Origin: Amycolatopsis palatopharyngis
GTDB lineage: Bacteria; Actinomycetota; Actinomycetes; Mycobacteriales; Pseudonocardiaceae
Length of the DNA: 64,000 nucleotides
NCBI RefSeq assembly: GCF_003385185.1
Contig: NZ_PQHZ01000006.1
Span: forward strand, 1 to 64,000
Reading direction: 5' to 3'
Below, piece after piece: positions 26,116 through 34,099 of this stretch. The translations under genes and the position numbers were made by a program. Numbering within the stretch: the first letter of the stretch is position 1; every line of letters begins with the position of its first letter. Below the pieces are notes generated by a model, which did no database searches, had not been told where the DNA came from, and worked only from the letters and a program-made list of their open reading frames with translations.

Positions 26116-26565
26116 ATGACCGAGGTCTGTCGCACGGTCAACGTACCCGCGAAGGACGTCTTCGCGGTGCTGGCGGACGGCTGGTCCTATGCCGGGTGGG
26201 TGGTCGGCGCGTCACATATCCGGGACGTCGACCCGGACTGGCCCTCGGTGGGTTCGCGGATTCATCACAAGTCCGGCCCGTGGCCGGTTCAGGTCGCGGA
26301 CAAGACCACTGTCCTGGCGATGGAACAGGACCGGATGCTGGAGCTGCGGGCGAAGCTGTGGGTGCTGGGCGACGTGCGCATCCGCGTTTCCCTCCTGGCG
26401 GTGTCCGAGCGGGAGACCGAAGTGCGGATGGAGGAGCATCCGACCGGCGGCCCCGTCAGCTTGGCGCCGAAGCCGCTGCAGGATCTCGTGCTCAAGCCGA
26501 GGAACCAGGAGGCGCTCGGCAGGCTCGCCGATCTGGCCGACGGACGCGGCGGCGGCACCCCCTGA
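26116..26565 (+). CDS. SRPBCC (START/polyketide cyclase-like) protein
   Basis: A 149-residue protein of the SRPBCC ligand-binding superfamily: TEVCRTVNVPAKDVFAVLAD, WSYAGWVVGASHIRDVDPDW and GSRIHHKSGPWPV, then a final helix LQDLVLKPRNQEALGRLADL. This group binds hydrophobic ligands; the ligand here is unknown. The ATG is preceded by GGAGGAGGAGGC. Probably co-transcribed with the small gene upstream. Confidence 0.8.
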   Translation: MTEVCRTVNVPAKDVFAVLADGWSYAGWVVGASHIRDVDPDWPSVGSRIHHKSGPWPVQVADKTTVLAMEQDRMLELRAKLWVLGDVRIRVSLLAVSERETEVRMEEHPTGGPVSLAPKPLQDLVLKPRNQEALGRLADLADGRGGGTP

Positions 26566-26594
26566 CTCACCGGCGACCGCACCTCCCCGAGATT

Positions 26595-26831
26595 CGCGCT
26601 TTCCCGGGAAAGCGCGATACCTGGCGCGCGCAACTACCGCACTTTCTCGGGAAAGCGCGATACCTGGCGCGCGCAACTACCGCACTTTCCCGGGAAAGCG
26701 CGATACCTGGCGCGCGCAACTACCGCACTTTCCCGGGAAAGTGCGATGGGTGGCGTGTGCAAGTACCGCGCTTTCTCGGGAAAGTGCGATGTCTGGCGTG
26801 TGCAAGTACCGCGCTTTCCCGGGAAAGTGCG
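26595..26831. repeat. Tandem array of six family 1 palindromes, exact 43-bp period
   Basis: Palindromes of 22 bp start at 26595, 26638, 26681, 26724, 26767 and 26810, each exactly 43 bp apart, with 21-bp linkers (three identical ATACCTGGCGCGCGCAACTAC-like, truncated here to 20: ATACCTGGCGCGCGCAACTA; later ones ATGGGTGGCGTGTGCAAGTA and ATGTCTGGCGTGTGCAAGTA). Copies 1-3 and 4-6 form two subtypes. The array fills the space between two convergent genes, ending 3 nt before the oxidoreductase stop codon. Confidence 0.95.
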
Positions 26832-26834
26832 ATG

Positions 26835-28427
26835 TCAGGTGTAGATGCGCTGGTGCAGGCCCTGGATGAGGCGTGCGTAGACGCCGCCCGCGAGCCCGTG
26901 CCGAGCCAGTGCTGCCCTGGCGGCGTTCGCGCCGGGTGCGCCGTGCACGGCACCGCCCGGATGCGCGGTCGCTCCCGCCAGGTACAGCCGGTCCACCGGG
27001 GTGTCCGCCCTGCCGAGTCCGGGCACCGGCCGGAAGAACAGCTCCTGGTAGATGGCCGCGGTTCCGGCATTGATCGCCCCGCCGACCAGATTGGAGTTGT
27101 ACGCCTCCAGCCGCACCGGGCCCTGCACCTGCCGGTCGATGATCAGGTCGGTGAAGCCCGGAGCGTGCCGTTGCACGGTCCGCTCGATGCGCCGCACCTG
27201 CTCGGCCAGTGACCGCTCGTCGTCGCAGCTGCCGTGCGGGACGTGCGTGTACGCCCAGACCGAGGCGGTTCCCTCCGGCGAGCGCGTCGGGTCGGTCGTC
27301 GTCATCTGCCCCAGCAGCAGGAACGGGTCCTCCGGCACTTTGTGTAGCTGCAGATCCGAGCTGAACCTGCTGAGCCCGTCGAGATCGGCGCCGAGGTGCA
27401 CGGTTCCGGCTTCGGCCGCCCCCGGCGCCGTCCACGGCAATGGACCGGAAAGCGCCCAGTCGACCTTCACCGTCGCGTCGTCCCACCGGAAGCCGCGCAG
27501 ATCCTCCAGCAGTCGCGCGGGCAGGTGCTCGGGACCGACCAGATCGAGGTACAGCGACGGGGCGGGCACATCGGCGAGCACGGCGTACCGGGCCCGGACC
27601 AGCTCCCCCGAGGCGTCCTGCACGCCCACCGCGCGACCACGGGCCGTCAGTACCCGCCGGACCGGCCGGCCGCACTGCACCTGACCACCGCGTTCGGCGA
27701 GCCGGTGCAGCAGTGCGTCGACGATTCGCCCCGCGCCACCTTCGGGCGCCGGAAACCCGACGTCCTGACCGAGCATCGCCAGCAGCCAGCCGAACACGCC
27801 ACTGCCCGGCTCCTCCGAGCCGAGATCGGCGTGCATCGCGTTTCCCGCCAGCAGCAGGCGCGCGCCCTCCCCGGCGAATCGTTCCTCGACCAGCTTGCGG
27901 GCGGGCAGCGCCAGCATCCGCGCGAGCCGCAGTGCCTCCCCGGTGCCGAGCTCACGCAGCAGTCGCGTGGCGGGGCGAACCGGGGGGAACGGACGCAGCA
28001 ACGCCTCCATCACGTCGTCTCGGATCCGCTGCCACTGGCCGTACATGCTCTCCCATGCGACGGCGTCCTGCGGCGCGAACTCCGCCAATGACGAGGCGGT
28101 CCGCTGGAGGTCGCGGGAGAGCACGGCGCACCGGTCGTCCGGTAGTACGTGCGCCAGCACGTCCGGTGCGTGCCGCCAGCGAAGGCCGTGCCGCTCGAGT
28201 TCCAGCCCGGCGAACACCGGGGACGCGGCCGAGAGCGGGAAGAAGGCGCTGCACAGGTCGGTGGAGAACCCGGGAGCATCCATATCCGCCGTGTGCACGG
28301 CTCCGCCCGGCTGGTCGGCTTCCTCGAGCACGAGGACCTGCCACCCCGCGTCGGCCAGCAGGTTCGCGGCGACGAGGCCGTTGTGCCCCGCGCCGATCAC
28401 GACCGCGTCGACGACCTCGGTACTCAC
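26835..28427 (-). CDS. Phytoene desaturase-like FAD-dependent oxidoreductase
   Basis: A 530-residue flavoprotein of the carotenoid desaturase/PYROXD2-like family. The N-terminal Rossmann motif VDAVVIGAGHNGLVAANLLA and EEADQPGGAVHTAD bind FAD, and the C-terminal LYLAGATAHPGGAVHGAPG is the family's second FAD motif. No other carotenoid genes are present, so a carotenoid role is not implied. It is the last gene of a four-gene minus-strand set that begins with LigD-like genes; the ATG is 18 nt after the epimerase stop. Confidence 0.85.
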   Translation of the reverse strand: MSTEVVDAVVIGAGHNGLVAANLLADAGWQVLVLEEADQPGGAVHTADMDAPGFSTDLCSAFFPLSAASPVFAGLELERHGLRWRHAPDVLAHVLPDDRCAVLSRDLQRTASSLAEFAPQDAVAWESMYGQWQRIRDDVMEALLRPFPPVRPATRLLRELGTGEALRLARMLALPARKLVEERFAGEGARLLLAGNAMHADLGSEEPGSGVFGWLLAMLGQDVGFPAPEGGAGRIVDALLHRLAERGGQVQCGRPVRRVLTARGRAVGVQDASGELVRARYAVLADVPAPSLYLDLVGPEHLPARLLEDLRGFRWDDATVKVDWALSGPLPWTAPGAAEAGTVHLGADLDGLSRFSSDLQLHKVPEDPFLLLGQMTTTDPTRSPEGTASVWAYTHVPHGSCDDERSLAEQVRRIERTVQRHAPGFTDLIIDRQVQGPVRLEAYNSNLVGGAINAGTAAIYQELFFRPVPGLGRADTPVDRLYLAGATAHPGGAVHGAPGANAARAALARHGLAGGVYARLIQGLHQRIYT

Positions 28428-28445
28428 CGCAGGCCTCCTTCCTGA

Positions 28446-29519
28446 TCAGGTCTGCGACTGACTTCCCGGCCGGCCCCAGGGGACCGACCGCAGCCGGGTC
28501 AGTACGCCGGTCCTCCCGCTGGGTTCCAGCGGGGGACTGGCGGCGCCCGCGTTGGCCCGCATCCCCTCGAGCAGGTCTTTCAACGCGCTCATGGCGTCCC
28601 ACCGGGGTGCCCAGCCGAGCCGTTCCCGCGCTCGTGTCGTGTCGACGTGCGCGGCCCGGTCGGCAAGGGTCAGCCAGCCGGGGTGCACGGGCTGTAGCCC
28701 GAACCGCCAGCTCATCCCCGCCGCCGCACCGGCCAGGCCGCGGGGTACGGGAAGCCGTGGGCTGCCCGCCGCCCTGGCGATGTCGGCTGCTCCGAGGGCC
28801 GGTTCGGCTGCCAGGTTGAACGCACCGGGCTTCCCCTGGTCCAGGGCCAGCCGGATGGCGTCGGCGACGTCCTCCGCATGCACCAGTTGCAGGCGCAGGT
28901 CGTCCCACAGCGGCAGGGGCAGCCAGCGCGAGCCGAGCATGCGTTCCGGAAAGAGGGCACTGGTCAGCCACCTGCCGAACTCGCCTGCCGCATCCCGTTG
29001 CGCGACAGCACAGGGCCGGATGCGGGTCAGTGTGACCTCAGGCCGCGCGGCCGAGAACGCGTCCAGATTGCGTTCCAGTTCCGCCTTCCCCCTGCTGTAG
29101 GCGCTGCCGGGAACGCCGTCGCAGGGCCAGTCCTCGTGCACCCGCTGCCATTGCTGTGCGGGTGAGTAGGCGGCGACCGACGACGCGCAGACGATGTGTG
29201 GCACTCCGGCCGCGGCTGCGGCGCCGAGTACCGCGGCGCTGCCGTCGGTGTTCGTCCGGCGCATCGGCGGGTCCGAGCGGGGCGGGTGGATCGCCCACGC
29301 CAGGTGCACCACGGCGTCCGCCCCGGTGAAGATCTCCGCGAGTGTCGCGGGGGCGCGTGGCTCGCCTATGTCACAGGAGAACCAGGTCGCGGAGGCGTAC
29401 GGAGCGCTCGCACGATCGGGCAGGCGCCGTGCCACACCGGTGATGTCCCAGTTCTCCTGGTCCTGGCAGCGTCGCAGCAGCGCCGTGCCGATGTTGCCGG
29501 TGGCGCCGGTGACCACCAT
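28446..29519 (-). CDS. NAD-dependent epimerase/dehydratase (extended SDR)
   Basis: A 357-residue extended short-chain dehydrogenase. NAD-binding VVTGATGNIGTALLRR at the N-terminus, then VVHLAWAIHPP, ASSVAAYSP and the catalytic YSRGKAELE (YxxxK). The ATG at 29519 lies 4 nt after the stop of the LigD polymerase gene, so the two are surely co-transcribed. The substrate is unknown. Confidence 0.8.
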   Translation of the reverse strand: MVVTGATGNIGTALLRRCQDQENWDITGVARRLPDRASAPYASATWFSCDIGEPRAPATLAEIFTGADAVVHLAWAIHPPRSDPPMRRTNTDGSAAVLGAAAAAGVPHIVCASSVAAYSPAQQWQRVHEDWPCDGVPGSAYSRGKAELERNLDAFSAARPEVTLTRIRPCAVAQRDAAGEFGRWLTSALFPERMLGSRWLPLPLWDDLRLQLVHAEDVADAIRLALDQGKPGAFNLAAEPALGAADIARAAGSPRLPVPRGLAGAAAGMSWRFGLQPVHPGWLTLADRAAHVDTTRARERLGWAPRWDAMSALKDLLEGMRANAGAASPPLEPSGRTGVLTRLRSVPWGRPGSQSQT

Positions 29520-29523
29520 CCGC

Positions 29524-30450
29524 TTACGCGCGGGGGAGTTTCGCGGGTCGATCCTGCACCTCCTCGAACAGGTCACCGAACTCGTCGACGCGCTGCAGCA
29601 CGTCGTCGGTGGTGAAAACGAGGTCCGCGGCCCTTCGGCAGGACTCGACCTCGTCCCAGGTGACGGGGGTGGACACGGTGGGCCGATCCCGGCCGCGCAG
29701 CGAGTACGGTGCGACCGTGGTCTTGGCCGGGTTGTTCTGACTCCAGTCGATGAAGACCTTGCCCGGGCGTGCCGCCTTGGCCATCTTCGCGACGATCGCC
29801 TCCGGGTGTGCCTTCGCCAGCTTCTCGGCAAGCATCCTCGCGTATGCCGAGGTCTGTTCGGCCTTCGTGGTGCGCACGGCGCAGTAGAGCTGCATTCCCT
29901 TGGAGCCACTGGTCTTCGCCCAAGCGGTGAGACCGTCCTCGGCGAGCTCGGTGCGCAGCAGCTCCGCGACCCTGCAGCAGTCCACGATGTCGGCGGGAGC
30001 ACCCGGGTCGAGGTCGAACACGAGCAGGTCGGGGGTGCGGCGAGCGCCACGCGGTCCCACGGTCCACTGTGGAATATGTAACTCCAGGGCGGCCAGATTC
30101 GCCGCCCACACCAGCGTTGGCAGGTCGTTGATCACCGGGTACTCGTTGATCTCCGAGTCACGGGAACCGCTGCTCCGGGAGCTGGAGCGTAACTTGGCTG
30201 TGCGCACCCAGTCCGGGGCGTGCCGCGAGACGTCCTTCTCGAAGAAGGGTTCGCCCTCGACCCCGTCCGGATAGCGCAGGAACGTCGCGGCCCTGTCGTG
30301 CAGGTACGGCAGGATGACCGGGGCGATCCGGCTGTAGTAGTCGATCACGTCGCGCTTGGTGAAGCCACTCGCCGGGTAGAGCACTTTGTGCAAATTGGAC
30401 AGACTGAGGTTGCGGTCGTCCACTCGCACGGTGATCCGCTGCTCAGCCAT
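29524..30450 (-). CDS. LigD-type polymerase domain (NHEJ primase-polymerase)
   Basis: A 308-residue stand-alone homologue of the LigD polymerase domain (archaeo-eukaryotic primase superfamily), which fills gaps with ribonucleotides or deoxynucleotides during non-homologous end joining. Catalytic aspartates are in LLVFDLDPGAPADI; other family segments are LSNLHKVLYPASGFTKRDVI, GSKGMQLY and VFIDWSQNNPAKTTVAPYSL. The ATG at 30450 overlaps the end of the ligase-like gene by 8 nt. No Ku gene is in the window. Confidence 0.88.
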   Translation of the reverse strand: MAEQRITVRVDDRNLSLSNLHKVLYPASGFTKRDVIDYYSRIAPVILPYLHDRAATFLRYPDGVEGEPFFEKDVSRHAPDWVRTAKLRSSSRSSGSRDSEINEYPVINDLPTLVWAANLAALELHIPQWTVGPRGARRTPDLLVFDLDPGAPADIVDCCRVAELLRTELAEDGLTAWAKTSGSKGMQLYCAVRTTKAEQTSAYARMLAEKLAKAHPEAIVAKMAKAARPGKVFIDWSQNNPAKTTVAPYSLRGRDRPTVSTPVTWDEVESCRRAADLVFTTDDVLQRVDEFGDLFEEVQDRPAKLPRA

Positions 30451-31885
30451 CGAGGTCCACCTCGCTCGCCTTCCGGTTCGGCCGCAGACCCCGCCAGCGC
30501 GGGGACCGCAGGCAGCCGGCCTTCGTCCAGCCGCGGAACACGACCTCGCCGACGATCTCCGGCCGTACCCAGTGCACGTTACGGTCCTTGCCCGCTGGCA
30601 GCGAGTGGAACGGGCTGCGCTTGCGTTCCGCTTTCCGCAGTCGCGCGGCGAGGGAGCGCAGGTTCTCCGCGTCGAAACCGGTACCCACGTTGCCGACGTA
30701 CCGCAGTGCGTTCTCGTGTGGCACGCCCAGCAACAGGGAGTCGAACGAGCCGGACCGATCCCCGTCACCGGTACGCCAACCACCGATCACCACTTCCTGC
30801 ACCCGAACGCCGGTCACCACCGTCCAGTCCGGACTCTTCCGGCCCGGCCGATAGGTGCCGTCGGTGCGTTTCGCCACCACGCCGGGCAGTCCGTTCACCC
30901 GGCCCGCCCGCAGTACGGAGCCGCCGTCGCCCACATAGTGCTCAGGTGTCTGCCAGCTCGGCCCGGCCAGCCGCAGCTCGCTCAGCAGCTTCCTGCGCTC
31001 CAGGTACGGCAGTTCGAGGCAGGACCGTCCGTCCAGGTGCAGCAGGTCGACGGCCAGGTACACCGCCGGCAAGCTGGTCCTGAACCGGTTCGCCTGCCGG
31101 GTGTCCGCCGCCTGCTGCCTACGCCCGAGCGCTTCCGGACTGGGCGCACCCTGTTCGAGCACCACGATCTCGCCGTCGAGCAGCGCCTCCGTGGCCCCGA
31201 GTTCCTCACCCATGCCCCGTAACTCGGGGAAGAGGCGGGTCACGTCGGAACCCGCCTCGTCGAACAGTTGCACCCGGCCGCCCTGGGCTCTGGCGATCGT
31301 GCGCTGCCCCTGCCAGGCGAACTCGTAGGCCCATTCGTCGTCGGCTTCGGCCGTCGGCAGGGTGCCCTGCCGCGTTCGCATCGGCGGGAGAAAACCGGGA
31401 AGTGAGGCCCATTCGCGTTCGGCAGGGTCGACACGGCGGACGAGCCAGTTGCGATCGGACTCGGTGCCGTGCTGCTGGACGAACACGTAACGCCCACGTA
31501 CCCGCTGCCCGTGTACTACGATCTCCACCTTGTGCCGGGACCAGTGCAGCGTCTCGTACTTTCCGTTGTCCCAGATCAGCATCTTCCCGCCGCCGTACTC
31601 ACCGGCCGGGATCTCGCCCTCGAAACTCGCGTACTCCAGTGGATGGTCCTCGGTGTGCACCGCGAGCCGGGGTGTGCCCGGCTCAGGCGGCAGGCCCTTC
31701 GGTACGGCGTAGGAGACCAGCACACCTTCGCGCTCCAGCCGGACATCCCAGTGCAGTCGCCGCGCGTGGTGCTCCTGGATCACGAAGACGTCGTCGTTGC
31801 CGCGCGGTAGATCGTTCGCCTCCGGCACCGGTTCCGGGGTGCGCCGGGAATCCCTTTTCCGCCGGTACTCGTCCAATCCGGCCAC
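30443..31885 (-). CDS. LigD-like 3'-phosphoesterase plus degenerate ATP-dependent ligase
   Basis: A 480-residue protein with LigD phosphoesterase (FVIQEHHARRLHWDVRLE; HPLEYASFEGEIPAGEYGGG) and ligase-like parts. The ligase nucleotidyltransferase motif I is normally KxDGxR; here the corresponding segment reads YEFAWQGQRTIARAQ near residue 188, so the lysine that carries AMP is alanine and the aspartate is glutamine. Motif IV-like GVVAKRTDGTYRPGRKSPDW is present, but motif V reads WTVVTG rather than WxKxK. The C-terminal OB fold (VVIGGWRTG, LRYVGNVGTGF) is present. This implies a protein that keeps end-processing but has lost ligation, or a divergent ligase. It heads the four-gene operon. Confidence 0.8.
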   Translation of the reverse strand: MAGLDEYRRKRDSRRTPEPVPEANDLPRGNDDVFVIQEHHARRLHWDVRLEREGVLVSYAVPKGLPPEPGTPRLAVHTEDHPLEYASFEGEIPAGEYGGGKMLIWDNGKYETLHWSRHKVEIVVHGQRVRGRYVFVQQHGTESDRNWLVRRVDPAEREWASLPGFLPPMRTRQGTLPTAEADDEWAYEFAWQGQRTIARAQGGRVQLFDEAGSDVTRLFPELRGMGEELGATEALLDGEIVVLEQGAPSPEALGRRQQAADTRQANRFRTSLPAVYLAVDLLHLDGRSCLELPYLERRKLLSELRLAGPSWQTPEHYVGDGGSVLRAGRVNGLPGVVAKRTDGTYRPGRKSPDWTVVTGVRVQEVVIGGWRTGDGDRSGSFDSLLLGVPHENALRYVGNVGTGFDAENLRSLAARLRKAERKRSPFHSLPAGKDRNVHWVRPEIVGEVVFRGWTKAGCLRSPRWRGLRPNRKASEVDLDG

Positions 31886-32025
31886 GCTTTCGCACCCCGC
31901 TCCCTTCCGGCACCGCCGTGCGGGAGGAGTATCCGCCCGCGGGCCGAGTGAAACCAGTGGCGCGTCGATTACGGCAGTTGGCCCTAAACGCGGCGCGGTG
32001 CGGAAAAGTCTCCTAAACTGCCTTC

Positions 32026-32056
32026 GGGAGCGCGACCTCCCCCAGTACGCGCTCCC
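32026..32056 (-). terminator. Hairpin downstream of the TetR/hypothetical transcript
   Basis: GGGAGCGCG and CGCGCTCCC form a 9-bp perfect stem with a 13-nt loop, immediately after the stop codon of the minus-strand hypothetical gene at 32057. The interval 31886-32025 holds nothing else I can support. Confidence 0.6.
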
Positions 32057-32557
32057 TTAAGCCTGTCGTCGCCGACCCTCCCCCTCTGTCGGCGGCGGCA
32101 GGCCCCGACCCAGCAGAGTCGCCCGCTCTTCGGGGGCGGCGAGTGCGATGAGCGAGGGCATCGGCGGGCCCCGCCGTAGCTCACTGGCCAGCCAGTAGCA
32201 GGCGAGAAACCGCAGCCCGTACCACTCGTCGGGGGTCCAGTCGCCCTCCCGCTCCGGCGGTTTCCAGCCCCGCCGGTCCGCTTCCCGGATGACCTCGAAG
32301 CCGTGGCTTGCCAACAGCACCAGCGGGGTGACCGGCTCCGGCCGGGGCACCAGTTCGTCCTCGCAGCGGACCGCATCAGCCACGGCCGCCAGGTGCGCGC
32401 GGAACTGCTGCTGCACATCGGGTCGCGTGGACAGGGCTGACCAGCCCGAATCGAGGCGTGCCTCCATCCGGCGTAACCAACGACGAGCCGATCGGTCCGT
32501 CAGCAACTCCAGCCAGTCCACACCTGATGATGCGCTCCGTAGCCGCCACCTAGCCAC
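32057..32557 (-). CDS. Hypothetical protein following TetR gene
   Basis: A 166-residue protein. The start is taken as GTG 32557, with GAGGG 8 nt upstream, because it lies 24 nt after the stop of the TetR gene. It has a Trp/Arg-rich opening (ARWRLRSASSGVDWLELL), a helical centre and a C-terminal EWYGLRFLACYWLASELRR. No cysteine cluster, signal peptide or membrane segment. Family not recognised; probably regulated with, or by, the TetR gene. Confidence 0.55.
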   Translation of the reverse strand: MARWRLRSASSGVDWLELLTDRSARRWLRRMEARLDSGWSALSTRPDVQQQFRAHLAAVADAVRCEDELVPRPEPVTPLVLLASHGFEVIREADRRGWKPPEREGDWTPDEWYGLRFLACYWLASELRRGPPMPSLIALAAPEERATLLGRGLPPPTEGEGRRRQA

Positions 32558-32580
32558 CCGTGACGCCCTCAGTCCGCTGG

Positions 32581-33309
32581 TCAGGGGATGGCGTTGACCG
32601 GACGGGCTGGTCCATCGGCCGGGTCCACGGTGCCTGTTGCGTTGGTGAGACAGGCGAGGACGGTCGCGAGCACGTGGCCGTCCAGATTGGTCAGCTCCGG
32701 CAACCGGTCCCGGCTGGTGAGCAGGCTGCCCAGCACGAGGTCGACCAGATTGGCGCCGACCTGCTCGACCGTGTCGCTGCCCTCCGGGTCGAACCACGTC
32801 CACGCCCAGTGCGCCGAGCCGAAGAACAACAGGCTCTGCACTCGTACGTCGCAGTCCCGGAACTCGCCGGAGGCGATGCCGTCCCGCAGCAAGGAGCGAA
32901 CCAGCGAGAGGTACTCCGCTCGCAGCCGTACTCCCTCGGCCAGCGCGACATGCCGGGCGAGCCGGGCGATCTCCCGCTGGAAGGCGACGGTCGCCGCCCG
33001 GTCGTGCACCTGGTACAGCATGAACGCGAAAAGCAACCCGGCCAGTCGTTCGGTCGGTGAGTCGAGGCGCTCGACGATCTCGCGGGCCTCACGCAGCCTG
33101 CGCTGCATATAGGACTCGTGCAGCGCGGCGAGCAACTGGTCCTTTGTGCCGTAGTGGTGCACGATCGTGCCCTTGGAGATCTCCAATTCGTCGGCGATGT
33201 CACCGAAGTTCGTGCCGTCGTAACCCCGTTCGGCGACGTAGCGGGTGAAGGTCTCCAGGATCGCACCCGACTTGCCAGCGGTCGGTCGCCGCAGTCGTGA
33301 GGTGCTCAT
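32581..33309 (-). CDS. TetR family transcriptional regulator
   Basis: A 242-residue regulator. The N-terminal HTH is GAILETFTRYVAERGYDGTN and FGDIADELEISKGTIVHHY followed by KDQLLAALHESY, typical of TetR proteins acting on lipid or acyl-CoA metabolism, and a C-terminal ligand domain. The ATG at 33309 overlaps the TGA stop of a 26-codon ORF (ATGA), so translation is likely coupled to it. Downstream gene 32057 is probably in the same transcript. Confidence 0.88.
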   Translation of the reverse strand: MSTSRLRRPTAGKSGAILETFTRYVAERGYDGTNFGDIADELEISKGTIVHHYGTKDQLLAALHESYMQRRLREAREIVERLDSPTERLAGLLFAFMLYQVHDRAATVAFQREIARLARHVALAEGVRLRAEYLSLVRSLLRDGIASGEFRDCDVRVQSLLFFGSAHWAWTWFDPEGSDTVEQVGANLVDLVLGSLLTSRDRLPELTNLDGHVLATVLACLTNATGTVDPADGPARPVNAIP

Positions 33310-33386
33310 GTCCCTTGCCTCGCTTGCCGGCGGGTCGCACATCGCTCCGTGCGGTACCCGAGTTGTTCGCGGTGCCGGTCGCTCAC
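33306..33386 (-). CDS. 26-codon upstream ORF coupled to TetR (leader ORF, copy A)
   Basis: GTG start at 33386 with a strong GAGGAGG site 10 nt upstream; the peptide runs SDRHREQLG...ERCATRRQARQGT and stops in an ATGA overlap with the TetR start. A homologous ORF of identical length is at 52484-52564. Matching positions share SDRxRExLG and RCAxRRxxRQ, and five codons differ only silently, which argues for selection on the peptide. Function unknown; it could be a leader peptide that controls the next gene. Confidence 0.6.
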   Translation of the reverse strand: MSDRHREQLGYRTERCATRRQARQGT

Positions 33387-33520
33387 GACGTCATCCCCTC
33401 CTCACCTAGGTGGGCCGTTCGGCCCTTGCCTCCGCGCCGAGGACATACGTCGGCCCCGGAAGCACGCGCTTGGGGGTCACCGTAGCGGTCGGCCGAATCA
33501 CCCGGCGGAACGCGCGCCGG

Positions 33521-33973
33521 TTACGAGCGACCGACCTTTTTGATCGCCTCCCGAATGCGGAAGTAGGTACCGCACCGGCAGACGTTCTCGATCGCGTCGA
33601 TCTCCTCGTCCGTCGGGTCCGGATTCTTCCGCAGCAGGGCGACGGTGGCCATGATCTGGCCGGGCTGGCAGTAACCGCACTGCGGCACGTCCATCTCCAG
33701 CCAGGCCTCCTGCACCGGGTGCAGTTTGTCGCCGTCGGCGAGACCCTCGATCGTGGTGACCTCGCGACCCTCCACTTCGGCCACCGGGGTCACGCACGGG
33801 TTGATCGCGGCCCCGTCGAGGTGGCTGGTGCACGCCTTGCAGACGTCGATGCCACACCCGTACTTCGGGCCCTTGACGCCGAGCTTGTCGCGAAGCACCC
33901 AGAGCAGCGGGAGGTCGGCGGGCGCGTCGACGGTGACGGCCTTCCCGTTCACGGAAAAGGTGTAGTTGGGCAC
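33521..33973 (-). CDS. 2Fe-2S subunit of a molybdenum hydroxylase
   Basis: A 150-residue small subunit (CoxS/IorA type) of the xanthine dehydrogenase superfamily. The plant-type cluster motif is KYGCGIDVCKACTSHL with a fourth Cys in NPCVTP, and the second cluster is PQCGYCQPGQIM plus VCRCGTYFRIREAI. It passes electrons from the molybdopterin subunit. The GTG at 33973 follows AAGGAG. It is encoded downstream of the large subunit on the same strand. Confidence 0.92.
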   Translation of the reverse strand: MPNYTFSVNGKAVTVDAPADLPLLWVLRDKLGVKGPKYGCGIDVCKACTSHLDGAAINPCVTPVAEVEGREVTTIEGLADGDKLHPVQEAWLEMDVPQCGYCQPGQIMATVALLRKNPDPTDEEIDAIENVCRCGTYFRIREAIKKVGRS

Positions 33974-34099
33974 GGTGGAACTCCTTGCGGGGCCTTGACT
34001 CAGCGGTGTTTGGTTCAGCACCGCGACGAAGGACGTGTCGCGGCGCGTGGAGCGCGCCTCGGCGGGCGGCAGCGATTATGGTCGTGTCGCATTCCCACC

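Noticed and set aside
26595..26831. CRISPR array.
   Set aside because: The linkers are conserved rather than unique, the repeat is a perfect palindrome, and there are no cas genes.
26196..27212. A plus-strand frame running through the 43-bp array into the oxidoreductase gene.
   Set aside because: It is a frame shadow of the SRPBCC gene, the repeats and an antisense gene.
26835..28427. Carotenoid biosynthesis cluster.
   Set aside because: Only the desaturase-like oxidoreductase is present; no crtB, crtE or cyclase genes are near.
29524..31885. A complete NHEJ system.
   Set aside because: No Ku gene is in the window and the ligase active site appears degenerate.
33306..33400. A riboswitch shared by the two homologous leader regions.
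   Set aside because: The differences fall in a codon pattern (gapless, silent third-base changes) and no riboswitch consensus I know matches, so a short coding sequence explains it better.
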